Shown: piece by piece, positions 40,792 to 53,429 of the stretch | How the letters are laid out: every line of letters starts with the position of its first letter | Position numbering within the stretch: the stretch's first letter is position 1 | DNA from: Megalobrama amblycephala | Lineage: Eukaryota; Chordata; Actinopteri; Cypriniformes; Xenocyprididae | DNA: 64,000 nt | Direction of reading: 5' to 3' | NCBI RefSeq assembly: GCF_018812025.1 | Contig: NC_063062.1 | Location: forward strand, 38,018,228 to 38,082,227 | Made by a program: the position numbers and the translations under genes | The notes under the pieces: model-generated | What the model was told of the DNA's origin: nothing | Database searches by the model: none | What the model saw: only the letters and a program-made list of their open reading frames with translations

Positions 40792-42705
40792 GCTGGACCC
40801 GTGCTGGGAGAGGTCGCCCTTCCCTCCGCTCAGACGTGAACCCATCAAAGGTCACGTCGGGCAGCGGAAGGATGCTATTTTATAATCAGAACACGGCCGT
40901 CATCCGGGAGCTTCGTAGAAAACCTAGCTGGGATTGTTCATCTTGTGGTGAAGTGTGCCGTAAACCCACGTGAACCTGGTCTAGACTCCAATCTTGTGAA
41001 CTAGAAGTGTTTTTATAGGGAAATTTGCATTTAACATAGTGGTTAATAACATTTTTGTACACAGATGCGTGTTAAACATCCCCAAACAGAAACGTAACTG
41101 CCTTCCACGCTGTCCAAACGATGCATGATTCATGTTAACAAACAAACAGCAGCTAGTCGGACCATTTCACTGGCGGCCGCATCCGCACGACTGAAGACGG
41201 AGCGCGCTTCGGTCTCGCGGTGGCGGCGTTCGGCTTTGAGTTTACACGCCGCGTCTCCCGATATGCATGGCCACCGTGCTCACTCACAGCGCACTATCGC
41301 AGCCGCGTAACGAAGATTCGGGGGTCCCGGTTCGCTAACCGGACGTCCCATATAACGATACTGTGTTTAAATAGCTGTAACTGCCAAATGTCATGTGGGA
41401 CGACCCAGACTGCAGCTCTCAGCTACTGTTCCATAGCTTGTAAATGACTCGGAAAAAAGACACAAAAAAGAACTATAAATAATTTACTTTTTATGAAGAG
41501 GCTTTGAGCAGGCTCGGCAGAAATATAATAATCATAGCAGAGGTGTAATTTGAAAGAAATACACTACTTTTTCAACGTCTGACAGATTAAAAAAATAAAA
41601 TAAAAAAAGATGTTAGCAGTAAGTAACTTTGTGCCATGTTGTTTTGAATAGCACTTGCAGATATTTTTCTCTAACCAAAGTATTGTTTAGAGGGGGGAAA
41701 TGGTGCTTGAATTTAAAAAAGAAAAAAAGAAATGCCGTTTGGGAGTCGTAGTAGTAGTTATATCTAGAAAGAGAGAGAGAGAGAAAAAATCCTTTTATGA
41801 AAAACACACAACCCTTTCATCGCGTTTGTTTTCCCATTGGCTTTCTTCAGAACGACACTAACACTTCCCATAAATATAAAATTTTATTCCTTTCAAATAC
41901 AATATATTTCTTGTACAAATATTGACAGTATTAATCTTATTTTTGTATTTTCTTACACATTATACCATTACTCTATAAGTTAGCATAATATAGGCTTAAT
42001 AAAAATAAGTAAAACGTTATTTTCCCAAGATGTGAAGCACATTTTTTTCTTTCCTACAGAGTTTAACTGTACCTTCTTTCTACAGAGGTTACCAAATACG
42101 CCATTATAAACACTAATAAATGGTTATGGTCGGATTGGGGTGGATTTTGTTTTTGTTTTTTTTGGTTATTTTTGAGCCCAGATTCCGTTGGTTTCTGAGG
42201 TTTCGGGCTGCATCTTAAAAGCCCAGAATGTTCATTTCGTGACGTTTGCCGATGCCAATGTTGCCTGTATTTATGATATGACCATGTTTTCTGAAAACTA
42301 ACATACTTACCATGTTTACAGAGAATCGTTTGCTGTATATAAATATATCTTTTTATAGTTCTGTGCTTTGCACAATCAAAAATGTAGGTTCGTTGCTTCG
42401 TCCGTGTTTTTCCTCCCAAACTGTTTCGGCTTTTTTTTCTTTTAAAAGATAAAACATCTTCAATGACCTTGGACTGTAACGCTCAACATTTCTCAGCTGT
42501 GTCAAAATGGTTTACTAGTGGCTTCAAAAAAATTAAAAGGAGTTTAAAAAAAGAAAAAAAGAGAAAGAAATGATGTTGCCCTGACAGAAGACGTAATGGG
42601 CGACTGCTTGGCTTATGTTGCTTATTGTTCACTAGAGCTGGCAACTGATTATTTCCAAGTGTACCAGCAATGCAAAAAATAAATATATAACATAACATCT
42701 GCTTT
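40792..42705 (+). other. garre1: garre1 3' UTR
   Basis: No coding after the TGA. AATAAA occurs at 41998-42003 and at 42678-42683, the latter followed by a T/GT-rich stretch (TTTCATTTTGTCTGTGAC), so the likely long 3' end is near 42700 with a possible shorter form near 42020. A CpG-rich patch (41158-41345, including GCGGCCGC) sits inside this otherwise AT-rich UTR. Confidence 0.6.
42678..42683 (+). terminator. garre1: candidate garre1 polyadenylation signal
   Basis: Canonical AATAAA with a downstream GT/T-rich element within 40 bases. It is the last good signal before the convergent ss18l2 gene. A second AATAAA at 41998 may give a shorter transcript. Confidence 0.5.
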
Positions 42706-42719
42706 CATTTTGTCTGTGA

Positions 42720-43580
42720 CTCATTTTGCATATAAATTGAGCATTTTGCATTTGTCATGTGTTTGTTAATACATGTTCTCAATGATTCTCATTGCTTTAT
42801 TGCAGTTTAAAGTCAGGAGAAGGCCAGTACAATAATACCACCATGATGTTCAATTACTTTAACCATATTTGTGGTCAATATGACCCCATTTTAACTTTCC
42901 TTAGTTAAAAAACATGGTTCACCTGAGTGGTTTAAGATTTTGTGACTGTTTTTTTTTTATTTTATTTTTTTATTATCTATACATACAAAAAAGCTGGTCT
43001 TGATTCAGTTGTTCTGAAGGTATGTAAAAAGAAAAGAAAAGTGTTTGAAAATGAATGGGTAAAGCAAAAAAATAATTTTGTTCGTCCTTGTTTTTTGTTC
43101 CAGATTGTCAGAAAAATCCATAAATCTGGCACAAATCTGAAAATATGCACACATATGGAGGCCTGTTACTTGAGGAAAAAGTAATATTTCATATGCATGC
43201 CAAGGGTGTAGTTGAGGAATTTTGTGCTAAATATGTAAAAAAGTACTTAATATCCCCCAAAACACAGCATAATCCTATAGATGAGAAGTAAACGAAAAAA
43301 AAAAAATTGTATTAAAGATTTTTATACAATTTCTCTCAATGTTTGGGGTCATATTGAAATGAACAATTTCCATAATGAACTGGAAATGAACATATGTGAA
43401 GATTCGAAAGCAATCTGACTTGCATTTTGTACAGAATGGATTTGAATCTGGTAAATGGTTAAATGGAGCTTTTATTAGTAACTAAAAGCATCAAATTAGA
43501 CTACGTTTTTAGTAAATTAACATGCAAATATTGGAATAGTTCTGCACACTCGTTTATATAAAAGTCCAAAGCGTTGACCG
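42720..43580. other. intergenic spacer between convergent garre1 and ss18l2
   Basis: AT-rich, with poly-T and poly-A runs. No gene, RNA or clear mobile-element terminus. The frame at 42942-43184 has no motif. Confidence 0.45.
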
Positions 43581-43589
43581 TTTCATATA

Positions 43590-43595
43590 TTTATT
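43590..43595 (-). terminator. ss18l2: candidate ss18l2 polyadenylation signal
   Basis: AATAAA on the minus strand (TTTATT on plus). Another signal at 43843-43848 lies only ~35 bases past the stop codon and could be used instead. Confidence 0.4.
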
Positions 43596-43880
43596 ATACA
43601 AATTATTCAAATATAAACATTATGAAAGTATGTACATAAAAACGGTGTTCCCCAGCAGGGACATCAGGAGCATCTTTCGGCCAATGTGATTTTATTTTCA
43701 TAGGGATTCTGTGGTTAAAAAAAACATTTTTGCAATTAAGTTTGGTGCCTAAATTTGGCACATAAATGACTGTCTGTGTACATTTAAATATGAGTGAATA
43801 CAAAACAACTGAGCTGTTGAGTAATACAATTAATAACTTACATTTATTATGCGTTTGCAATATTCCTGTAAACAGAAAAT

Positions 43881-45935
43881 CTAACTGACTGAGTCGTTTG
43901 CAGCAGTTGGATTCTGCGTCTCCTCCGGCAGGATCTCTGTGCCGGCATCAGCTATGGTTCCCAAATACACAATGTTCCGGTGTAAAATCTGCTGGTATCT
44001 GTGAAGGAGACGAAGTACATACTTCATTAAATGCACTAAAGCATCTGAAGAAATGAAAACGAAATTTCACAAAACACAGAAAAATGAAACGCACGTACTG
44101 GACACACTCGGTGGCTCGGCCCTTCTGCAGATACTCAGTGATGCATCTCACCAGCTGATCGTTCTCATTCAGCAGCTGCAAAACAGTGTCAGTGAGTTGT
44201 AGTATAACTTTAGTAAACACTTAGTTTAAAATGTTTGACACTTTTGTAGGTTATTTAATTCTTCATAACCATTTCAAAGCATATTTAGACTTCAATCCAC
44301 GCTGTTTGTGCAGCTGTATATGTAAATGAGCTCTTATAACTCACTAACCTCTGTACATCTAGTTAACGCTATCCGTCATCTATTTGCTGATTACGTACTG
44401 AAATGTAAATATGGAGGCTGTATGTTAATGAGCTCTTGATTTTAATATAATTGTGATGAATTCTGAACGAGTGGTTATTTACAGTTGTGTAAAATGGTAA
44501 AACATTGGGACGACTTATGAAGTATGATTTAAACTTTTCACTGAAAGATACTTATTTTTTAATTTAATTTTGTTTTGCATAGAAAATATTTTTATTCACA
44601 AGAACACATGTATAAACACTGTCTAAATTTGAAGTCTTTCATGTTAAAATTTCCCATACTGTAAAATCCCTTAAACTCATAAATAACACATTTATTACTG
44701 ATTGAAGCCTCCTTTGTTTACCTGTTTGTATATTTTTTTTTCCTTTTCAGTTCTTTTTATTTCAAATGCAGTGTTCTTTACAGTAAAAAGTCCTCATCTA
44801 GCTCAACTTGGTAGCTTAATTGCGGATTTTTTATAGAACAAAATTAATACTAGGAAATTCAATACACAGTTTAACATTAATTTATTTGTGCTTGTTTTAA
44901 ACATGTTTGTGCATTTTTACTCGCTTTGAATTTTGATTGTAATTATTATATTCCAAAAGTTGAGTTCATTTTTACTCTTTAAATTGAACGGAAAATATAA
45001 TTATTTAAGAAAATATAAGTAATTGGGCAACGTTCACACTTGTAACAGATGCGACTCCTGAACTGTCGCGTTCACACTGCAGCAAACAGAAGTGGCGCGA
45101 ATTCATCATTCAAATCTCAGCCGTTAATACCTGCGCCCTCGCGCAGACCTCCAACGGCAAACTGACTAGAGCAGCTCCGGTGAAAGACACCGACTGGATA
45201 ATGAATCTATAATCTTCATGCGACATTCAGCGCATATCTTCATCTCCGTAAGTTACCGAAAACACTCAACACATACGAGAGGCGCGCACTCGCGTAAATG
45301 ACGTAACTTGTCGAGGGGTGCGTTTCCCTAAAAACATCGTTAGCCAACTAACATCCACATCGCATGTTCCGTCGTAACTAACTTAGTTCAATGATTTTGT
45401 GTTTCCCGAAACCATCGTTCAAACGAACATTTGCAAACTGCATCGCAAACTTGTGTGGTTGGAACGACAGAAGAATATTTTTGTTTTTATGACATGTGGA
45501 CTTAATAAATCGTTATTTTGAGTAAAATATGCAAGCTGACATTAAGTACAATGTATATATTTTATTTCGAATATATATAAAAATTGCCATTTACGTATTT
45601 AAGTTTGTCAAGGGATTTTAAGTACCGTTTTTGAAGAGTGCGCATGTGCGTACGTGCTCTAGTAACGTTACGTAAGAACTAGAACTAACTAGAACGCACC
45701 CCAGTAACGTTAAGGGCGCCGCGCAGCGTCGCGTCTCTGACAACTCATTACGGTTCCGTCACTTACGTGAGTCCTGAAAACCTATGACTGAGGTCGTTTA
45801 AAAAACCGAACTGTGTGTGTATTAACTAACCGAATTAACTAATTAAGCGCTGAAATGTTTACTCACTCTTTGAATTGTCTCCTGGTTGATTTGCGCTTTT
45901 CCGCGCTGCCGTTTGGGAACAAAAACAACAGACAT
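43881..45935 (-). CDS. ss18l2: SS18-like protein 2
   Basis: Exons on the minus strand: 45935-45867, 44175-44099, 43998-43881; 87 residues. Starts MSVVFVPKRQRGKAQINQ, continues ETIQR|LLNENDQLVRCITEY, QKGRATECVQ|YQQILHRN, IVYLGTIADAG, and ends with an acidic/polar tail to TAG. This is the SNH (SYT N-terminal homology) module shared with SS18, the SWI/SNF-linked coactivator, almost alone in a small protein. Human SS18L2 has 77 residues (from memory); the extra length here is the C-terminal tail. Donors GTGAGT and GTACGT and both AG acceptors are good, and phases agree (Gln codon split CA|A). It is predicted nuclear; its own function is poorly known. It is convergent with garre1. Confidence 0.96.
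44221..45040. other. ss18l2 intron 1, no further feature
   Basis: AT-rich intron sequence with no recognised repeat termini or coding. Confidence 0.5.
45314..45703. mobile_element. GGGGTGCGTTTCCC repeat in ss18l2 intron 1
   Basis: Left end GGGGTGCGTTTCCC; right end ACGCACCCC is its inverted partner. Inside, CATCGTTAGCC and ACCATCGTTCAAACGAAC show internal repeats. A target duplication was not resolved. A CpG-rich stretch precedes it (45050-45310). Confidence 0.55.
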
Positions 45936-46160
45936 TTTCACAGGCTTCGACGCGCCTCGCGCTGATTCAGCTTAACAGACGCCTGCAGATGAGAAACCGC
46001 TTTAGAAATCCCAAACCTTCAGCAACAAATCGATGAATTTCAGCATTTTATTATGTGATCTACATTCTCCATCAGAGCGACTCGTTTCTTCTGTGCTGTT
46101 CGGATCTTTTAGTGACGCGTCTCATTACTGACGCCTGCAGGTCATTGCGGAACTGACGCT
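45936..46160 (-). promoter_or_regulatory. ss18l2: candidate ss18l2 promoter / 5' UTR
   Basis: Immediately upstream of the ss18l2 start codon on the minus strand, richer in CpG than its surroundings (for example around 45950-45970 and 46110-46160). No TATA box at a credible distance. Location is the main evidence. Confidence 0.35.
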
Positions 46161-46199
46161 TTTCTCTTGGAAATCCCCCAATAATCAGTGCAGTGTTGT

Positions 46200-47137
46200 T
46201 TAGTAAATATGCAATCGATTCATACCGACATTAAACGTAAAACAAGCTCATCAAGTTGAAACAAGATACTATACATATGTAGCCTACCTTATGTATTACA
46301 CAGAGCTTTGGTTCTCAAAAGAACCTAATTTAATTTTCATTAAATTAAGTTAAAATAGCCTAGTTTAATAAAATAAAAATGCTAAAACAGCCTACAATAT
46401 GTGAACGAACATCATATTACTTAAGCTGGCCCCCTTTGAAACAGGATATTTAAATATCACAAACTTAAATTTATATCACTAAAAATTTAAATCACAAAAT
46501 TTAACTATATTTAACAATTAAAATGCTAAAAAATCTAAAATGCCAATATTAAGCTTAAAATGTAAACTAACATTATATTTTTTAGTTTAACCCCTCAGCA
46601 ACTGTTTTTAAAACGGCGTATTTAATTTAAATATTTTCAAAAAACGCTATTAAACACTAAAAGATCATTAAACGGACGAGAGTCATGAGAAAAATAATGC
46701 AGAACCGGCTGAGAGAGCACTTCTCCTCCAAATGTTATCTGTAATTCGGTCTTTGGATCTCTGAAACACAAATTAAAAATATGAAGCACACCAAAAACAA
46801 CAATTACTCCCATCTAACAGTGCAGGAACGAGTGCTTCAGTGACATTCAAAGGGGAGAGACGGGATCATGGGTAAACAAACTTCATTAACAGAGCAATAG
46901 ACAGCTGGTACCTGAAATAACACATTAACATACAAGTGTATCAAACAGGAACTATTCACAATAGAGGGGTTTATGGACACTTATTTCAGGTGACACTGGC
47001 CTCCTATTCAGAATAATGCATCTGTCCTTGTATCCCGTTTATTAGTATATGAATTGATGCTGAAATACTGTAGTAGGCATTCGATGGACGCTGCGCTATC
47101 CCGTGATGCCACAGGAGAGGATTCTTCATATTCAAAA
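46200..47137. other. intergenic, no certain gene
   Basis: AT-rich. On the minus strand 46757-46640 carries an acceptor-like TGTGTTTCAG followed by about 40 open codons, but no family match, so it is not called. No repeat termini resolved. Confidence 0.35.
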
Positions 47138-47220
47138 ATGGCGGAAAGCGGCGATATGCAGCTCATTCAAGTCATTAAGTACCTCAGGGAAAAACGTTTA
47201 CTGTGGTTAAATTGCACTTG
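47138..47220 (+). other. possible first exon of an unidentified gene
   Basis: An ATG in a strong context (AAAATGGCGGAAAGCGGC) opens MAESGDMQLIQVIKYLREK and then runs to a stop after about 30 codons. N-terminal MAES(G) with a helical continuation is typical of vertebrate first exons, and the surroundings (47090-47160) are locally CpG-richer. No convincing donor was found before the stop, and the protein is not recognised. It could be chance or an old retroposed fragment. Confidence 0.2.
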
Positions 47221-48185
47221 TTTAATATAATGTAAGTAAACGGCTGACTTATTGAAAGTTTAAACAATGTAATGAGAAGATTAAGAGTTGGCTGTAAAAA
47301 GATGTGTACTCATTATTACTGACAGCACATCAAGCTAACGAACAGGTCGAGATAACGTTACATCTGCTTGTTAACACTGTTTTATTTAACGGAGACGTTC
47401 GTTGTTAAGCAGTTTAATGAGATTAGAAAACTTAACGGACAGCAACATTCAGGTGGCAGTAGTTTATAGGGCTCACAGTTTGTAGTTTTTTTTTTAGAAT
47501 GTATATCATCATTGTATTTATATTGTATATAATATTTAGTGTTGTGTATTTCTTTCGCCCTCTCTGTCTACACATTATTTATTTATATATAATGTATTCA
47601 AGTTTGTTTATTGATTCATGTCTTTTGTTTCTCGTGTATTTTTATATGCATTCATTTTTAACAATAAATTATTTAATTTCGTTGCTTCAAATCAGCCTCT
47701 GTCATGATATTAACAGATGTATTTTTATTCTGAGGTAAAATTTCCTAGCTAAATACATTAGGTGATTATACTTTGACATATTTAACAAGCTGTTGAAAAG
47801 CGTGATCTGCGAGCAGCTGACCGACGCCTCCTTTGAGCTGTTGATTGAATCGACGTTAAAACAACGATGAAAGCGGTAAGCATTAATAAAAAACATTGCT
47901 GATGAAAGCGGAGTAGAGCAGGCCCTTTACATTTTCGTGCTGTTGTGACGACGCATGACACGTGACAACATTAACATGGCGGATGTAGTACGTCCGAATT
48001 CCATTCATACTACCCTTATTCATACTATATAGAACGTACTGTTTTAACGGTCGGGAAGTACGTTCAAATTCAAATGTAGTACCTACTCATGTAGTATGCG
48101 ATTTCGGACGCAGCCATCCAATCTGATTCTTAAAGGGTTACAGGATCTTTATAAAAATAACAAAATAATGACTTTATTCAACAAT
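47221..48185. other. intergenic, repeat-like in part
   Basis: 47960-48110 contains GTAGTACGTCCGAATTCCAT and a partly inverted ATGTAGTATGCGATTTCGGACG, which looks like a decayed palindromic repeat. The open frame at 47499-47738 is low-complexity hydrophobic and not a credible gene. Confidence 0.4.
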
Positions 48186-48229
48186 TTCTAGTGATGGGTG
48201 ATTTCAAAACACTGCTTCATGAAGCTTCG

Positions 48230-48545
48230 AAGCTTTATGAATCTTTTGTTTCGAATCAGTGGTTTGGAGCCTGTATCAAAAGGCCATATTGCAATTACTG
48301 TAACTATGAGATTCTGGCTCATAAAAAGCGTTCAAGTCCTCGTAGAGCTTGTAATTACAGTTTGCAAGCTGTGAGTTTTCTGAAAGCTTCCACGTGTACC
48401 ACCTGACTGCTGTAGAATAATTTAGGCATTGATAGTGGTGCCATAGATATGCATAATTCCCAGTCCGAGGATGTGAACAGCTCCGAATATAACATTGTGT
48501 GTTGTCATCTCAAGATTACAGTAATTACGTGGTGGCGTGAATGCA
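48230..48545. repeat. dispersed repeat, inverted copy of 56525-56800
   Basis: Reverse complement of 56525-56800 with moderate divergence. Shared blocks include AGCTTTCAGAAAACTC, CTCTACGAGGA.TTGAACGCTTTTTA, GGCACCACTATCAATGCCTAA and TTGAGATGACAACAC. No coding. Confidence 0.8.
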
Positions 48546-48661
48546 GCAAAACTGTCAAAGTCACGTGATTTCATTAAACGAGGCTTCATTAAGTGTTTCG
48601 AAACGTTTAAAAATGTCAATGGTTCACACACTTCCTTGTTTGGCACAAACAACATGTACGT

Positions 48662-49132
48662 TAGGGCTGTGTATTGCCAAGAATTTGGCGATACAATACG
48701 TATCACGATACAGGGGTTACGATACGATATATTGTGATATATTGCGATACTGTAAGAAAGGCGTTATATTGCGATATTTCTTGTTTTTTTAGAAAAAGGT
48801 AATTTAAAAAAAAAAACAGTCATAAAGAACACACCACCATATGCATAAAACCTTACAAACAACTTTATTTAATCAATACAGTATCATTTGCATTTATATC
48901 ACTAATCACTATTAGTGATATATTGTGCAATCTAAGGGAAAATAGTAAAGTGACTGCAGGATTCTTTAAGTGTATATGTTTTAAAGGTTCAACTTGTGGT
49001 TTAACACAAAGCCACGAACCTTGAATGTAAATAAATAAATAAATATCGATACAGTGTTTTTGAGAATCGATACAATATCGCCAAACATAATATCGCGTTA
49101 TTCACATGTATCGATATTTTCTTACACCCCTA
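48662..49132. mobile_element. 471 bp hAT-like element with 8 bp target duplication
   Basis: Starts TAGGGCTGTGTATTGCC; the right end reversed is TAGGGGTGTAAGAAAATATCG. Flanks ATGTACGT (48654-48661) and ATGTATGT (49133-49140) match at seven of eight bases, an aged 8 bp duplication. The interior is rich in GATACGATA-like motifs near both ends, with no coding. Confidence 0.8.
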
Positions 49133-49651
49133 ATGTATGTTATAATTCGTCAAGGTTATTTCAGATCAACATGTGCAAGTGACCAATAAGTGTCACCATG
49201 GAGACGAGTGTCTGATTGTTTCAAAGCCTCAACACAAATTTGTGTAAAAATAAGTGGCTACTGTTCATTTGCCGGTTGATATGATAACAGACCCACTATG
49301 GAGTGTCCGGTTAGAGACTTTATCACAGATGATCAGGTATGCAGGAATAACCCATTTATTGTCATCACAAACTCAGTACACTGAAGAAATGCTGTTTTGC
49401 ATGTATGTGTTTTCTACAAAATAAAGAAGAAAAAATAAAAGTACAAATAACGATAAAAAATAATAGTGGTCACAATAAATATAATAAAATTACAATACCT
49501 GCACAGATATTGAAAAACAGTGATTAAACAGTCAAAAAAACAAATGTGCCATTATATGGGAAGATGCACTGCTAGAAATTACTAATACTGAGCAGTTGAA
49601 GTTCGACAACTCTCAACGCTGAGGACCGAGATGAAGCCATCCTTTCTAGAA

Positions 49652-49845
49652 TAGTGGTGTCCAAACTCGGTCCTGGAGGGCTGCTGTCCTGCAGAGTTTA
49701 GCTCCAACCAGCTCCAAAACACCTGCCTGGAAGTTTCTATATGCCTAGTTAGATCTTGATAAGCTGGTTCAGGTGTGTTTAATTGGGTTTGGAGCTAAAA
49801 TCTGCAGGACAGCGGCCCTCCAGGACCGAGTTTGGACACCCCTGG
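49652..49845. mobile_element. 194 bp palindromic MITE
   Basis: The left arm GTGTCCAAACTCGGTCCTGG and right arm CCAGGACCGAGTTTGGACAC are perfect inverted copies, continuing inward (AGGGCTGCTGTCCTGCAGA and CTGCAGGACAGCGGCCCT). TCTAGAA lies just before (49645-49651) and just after (49846-49852), a target duplication of at least 7 bp. Confidence 0.88.
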
Positions 49846-50096
49846 TCTAGAACATTAGTGCGCATGCACCAAAAGAGTCCTCTACCGCTCAGAAATGAGC
49901 AATATATATTTAATATCTATATTAAATAAATCATATGATGATTAAATGGCACATCTTCTAAAAATAAGTGATATAGAGGAAATGTAATTATACACATGGA
50001 CATCTTTACATGCTAGTTCGTCTTTGTCACTCGCATACATTAACTTATACACAGGGCCGGCCCAGGCTCTGTTGGTGCCCTAGGCAAGATTTTAGA

Positions 50097-50120
50097 CCCA
50101 CCACCACCACCACCACCACC
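50097..50120. repeat. (CCA)n microsatellite
   Basis: About eight CCA/CAC units next to the presumed left end of the hAT-derived element. Confidence 0.8.
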
Positions 50121-50323
50121 ATTAAAAAATCCAGAAAATGCAGATTTTTCTAAACTTTATTATGATATAACAACATACTGATAAGTATTACCTTAAATAA
50201 GTAGTAAATAAATAACAAATTTGACGTCACCTGAAAAACAACACACTTTAATAAGAAATTGAAGTACAAATCAACAAAAGAAAGTGCAAAAAACTATTAT
50301 ATATTCAGAATTACAGAACAGTT

Positions 50324-50500
50324 TCAAAACTGAGCACGCCTGGATTTCTTTGCAGCAATGTCATCAATGACTGCATCAAATGACAAATTCTGGGAAACAT
50401 CATTATTGATGCTGATGGCAGCAAGTCGCTCTTGGGCCATGGTAGATTTGCCATGGCCATGGATGTTTGATGTCACAGATTGGGTACAGGAGGCTCAGAG
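50324..50500 (-). pseudogene. C-terminal end of a hAT-type transposase
   Basis: On the minus strand the frame reads KSTMAQERLAAISINNDVSQ, then NLSFDAVIDDIAAKKSRRAQ-F and a stop (50324-50326). The pattern RL..LA/AI.I..D...LSFD.VID.(F/I)A..K.RR is the usual end of the hAT dimerisation region in fish transposases related to ZMYM/TTF-type proteins. Nothing of the catalytic part is found upstream on the minus strand before the sequence changes near 50560. A GGCCGGCCC..GCCCTAGGCAAG motif at 50057-50093 and GCGCCCTAGGCAACTGCC at 51255 may mark element ends. Confidence 0.65.
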
Positions 50501-51299
50501 TTCGATTTTACCTATAAATGTATCAAAGGCACCTCCTTGATTGTCTCATTAAGATGATGCAGAAGTGCGTTCCAAAAAAAAAAGAAAAAGAAAAAACGTT
50601 TTTTGACCCCTACACCCTTCGTCCCTTCGAAGCTCTCACTCAGGAGGGTAAACCCTTTGAAGGGATTAGGGCATATGGATGAGCCCTTTCGAATGGAATG
50701 CAGGACATGTCTCCTTGATCAAACACAAGTGATTCAGATCATCAGCTCATTAATCGAGACTCCAAGACCTGAAATGGGTGTGCAGACAAAGGAGACATGC
50801 AAAATATGCAGTGTTAGGGAGGCTCCAGGAACGTGGATGGGAACCACTGGGCTAATACTCAGATTAATTTGTGATTCTTACCTCTGTATTGCTCTTTTTT
50901 TCTCCTCCTCTTCCTTGCATCGCTTCCTGCCTTGCGCCTCTGATAATTTTCTTTTTTCATTATTTTTTTTTAGAAATTATACTTTCAGAGCACATAAATG
51001 GCAAAACTATTTTAACTATGTGCGCCATGCATAAATAATGCGTTATGATGTATTATAATTACGTCATGATGCAGAAAGTGTTTAAATTAGTCCAACATGA
51101 CATGTTGTCAAATCTTATGATTTTTCGTTGAAGTCAGTTTTATATTATTCTTACATTATTTTAATCAGTTCGATGATAGATCAGTACTAAATTGTTAGTT
51201 ATCAGTGCTTAAAGTCCCCCTGTAGTCAATTATTTTATTCGTCCCAGTCATTTTGCGCCCTAGGCAACTGCCTATGCAAACACTCGGAGCAGTTAAACG

Positions 51300-52530
51300 T
51301 TCACAAACAATGTAGAAAACAATGGATGAAGAGACTGTTACTTTGGCATGTACACAACTTTAGCAAAGATAAATCGATAAAGTACAGCTTGCATCCATCC
51401 GCTTTGCCGATCGGGACTGTTCAGTGGGCGGGATTGGCTCGCTGGATGGATGCTACGTGTGAAATCACATTTCTGTGAAATCACATTTCTGTGCACATTT
51501 CTGAGAGCGAGTGCAGTTGCACAATTGAGCATCCTGTAGTAAATCACACATTGGACCCGTACCATGCGACAAGCGAACATTGTGAAGGACTGAAAAGAAA
51601 TAAAGTCTAAATTCTCTTCAGAATTCAAGTAGGCCTAAGTTTCAACTTTCTCGATTACAGTTATTTTGGGAAATATAGTATTGATTTTATACTGTTTATG
51701 TAAAAGTAATTTAAACTATACCTGTTTTATTCCGGAAGTATTATAGACCTGCTACTCCAAAAAGACGTAGAAGCTGCTAGAAATTAACGAATACATATTT
51801 TGAATTTTCATAATTTTAAAAGTTAAAACATGAAGTTTATTCGAAAGGGTAATTGAATAAAAAAAGGTTTTCCTTTTTCATTTCGGGCGGTTGTTTTTTG
51901 ATAATGCGAAATCGAAAGTATTTTAAATCAGACCTTCAGAGATAAAACATAAACTCCATGAATATTCGTTTATGTCAAACATAATTAATAATAATAATAA
52001 TCTGCTTAATATATTATTTTGGTTCACACAGAAATCAGTTATTCAAAGTATGTTCCATTTTTCTCAATGTACAATTTAATTTAGGAACATTTTGAAAATA
52101 ATAAAATAGATTGTGAACTTGGGGCAATGATCAACTGAAAAATGAAAAGGAAATAATTTTATAAAGTAATAAACAATTCTGGGGGGAAAAAAATAGTGTA
52201 AGACTGCAATACAGAAAGTTGTTAACTTTATAAGAATTCAGTTTGCCTCATCAATTTTTAAACAGTAATTATAATGTCAATATCTTGATGTTTTTCAATT
52301 TCCCTAAAAGCACATGTACATCACAGATACAGGATGTCTGCAAAGTTGTACCTCATCTGCCATTTCTAAGATGTTTCCTGTCAGATGTTAAATGGACATT
52401 TAGAAATATATTTTAAGATTAAGCAGTTTATGATTTAGAGTGTATGTAAAACTGCATTTATTAAGACGTTTATCAGATGTTTTCACATTATGCATTCTTT
52501 AACAAGCATCTTAAAGACCTGTGATACCTG
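51300..52530. other. intergenic, no feature recognised
   Basis: AT-rich. A 13 bp duplication (GTGAAATCACATT...) occurs in tandem at 51458-51490. No gene, RNA or element ends resolved. Confidence 0.4.
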
Positions 52531-53341
52531 GGTCAGGGGCGCCGCTATAGCATTTTTAGGCCCTATGAAAGAATATGAGGTTGGGCCCTTACCGCAAGCC
52601 ATAGCTATCCAAAATCGTTGTCTGCAATTTAATAATACTGACCTATATGACCAAAAATGACGGAGTATTTTATGTTTCCGCGCCGGCGCCTCACGCACAA
52701 ATTTCAAGCACTGCAAACGTGACATCACAGCTTTGTCAGCATTAATCAAAATAAAGTACAGTCAAAGAAACATGTAAAAATGTACACTGCTCAATTTAAA
52801 TGGTCCATAGTACAGTCCGTGCCGTTCTGTGTGAGCACCGCTCCAATGTGGCGTTGCAATGTCATGCGTGTTTTGCTCAGGAGGAGGAGGATTTCTATCG
52901 ATATTGGAATGCGCGTGAAGTACAAAGTAAAGTTTAAATAATAAATAACAGTTTAGCATAAAACAACACACATTTGGATTCGTGCCGGATGTGAGAGGTA
53001 GGAAGCGTGATAACACTTTCACTTTCGCTTTGTTTAGCTATTTATAAGCCTGTTTTTCATTCTTGTTCTGTTCAGAATGCCGTTAAATTTAAGAGATTTG
53101 TTGTGGAGTGAGGTGAACTAAAATAGCCAATATCTATGTTTATAGTGTTTAATGTTAACACTCCGCTGTATTATTTGTATAATATGTATAAGTATTATTT
53201 CTGAATGTAATAATACGTAATAATGACTTATAGGGTAAGTCAAATGATTCTAAAAATAAATTTATTTCAGCTGGTTGTATTTCGTTCCTTGTATAGATTT
53301 TTTTATGGTAATTTTCAAAAAATTAAATTATTTTTTTTTTT

Positions 53342-53360
53342 GGGGGGGGGGGGGGGGGGG
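53342..53360. repeat. poly-G run
   Basis: 19 consecutive G preceded by a T run. Long G homopolymers can form quadruplexes and are prone to sequencing or assembly error. Confidence 0.85.
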
Positions 53361-53429
53361 TTCATAATATCTCTGTCTAATGAATTTAGCTTTTTTTTTC
53401 TCCAATTCGTCTATATAATTAATTTTATT

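Noticed and set aside
46640..46757. A minus-strand last exon of about 40 codons (DPKTELQITFGGEVLS...)
   Set aside because: Acceptor-like sequence and an open frame exist, but 40 open codons are not unlikely by chance, no upstream exon was found and no family is recognised.
51458..51490. Significant tandem duplication of GTGAAATCACATT
   Set aside because: Only two copies of a short unit; likely simple slippage.
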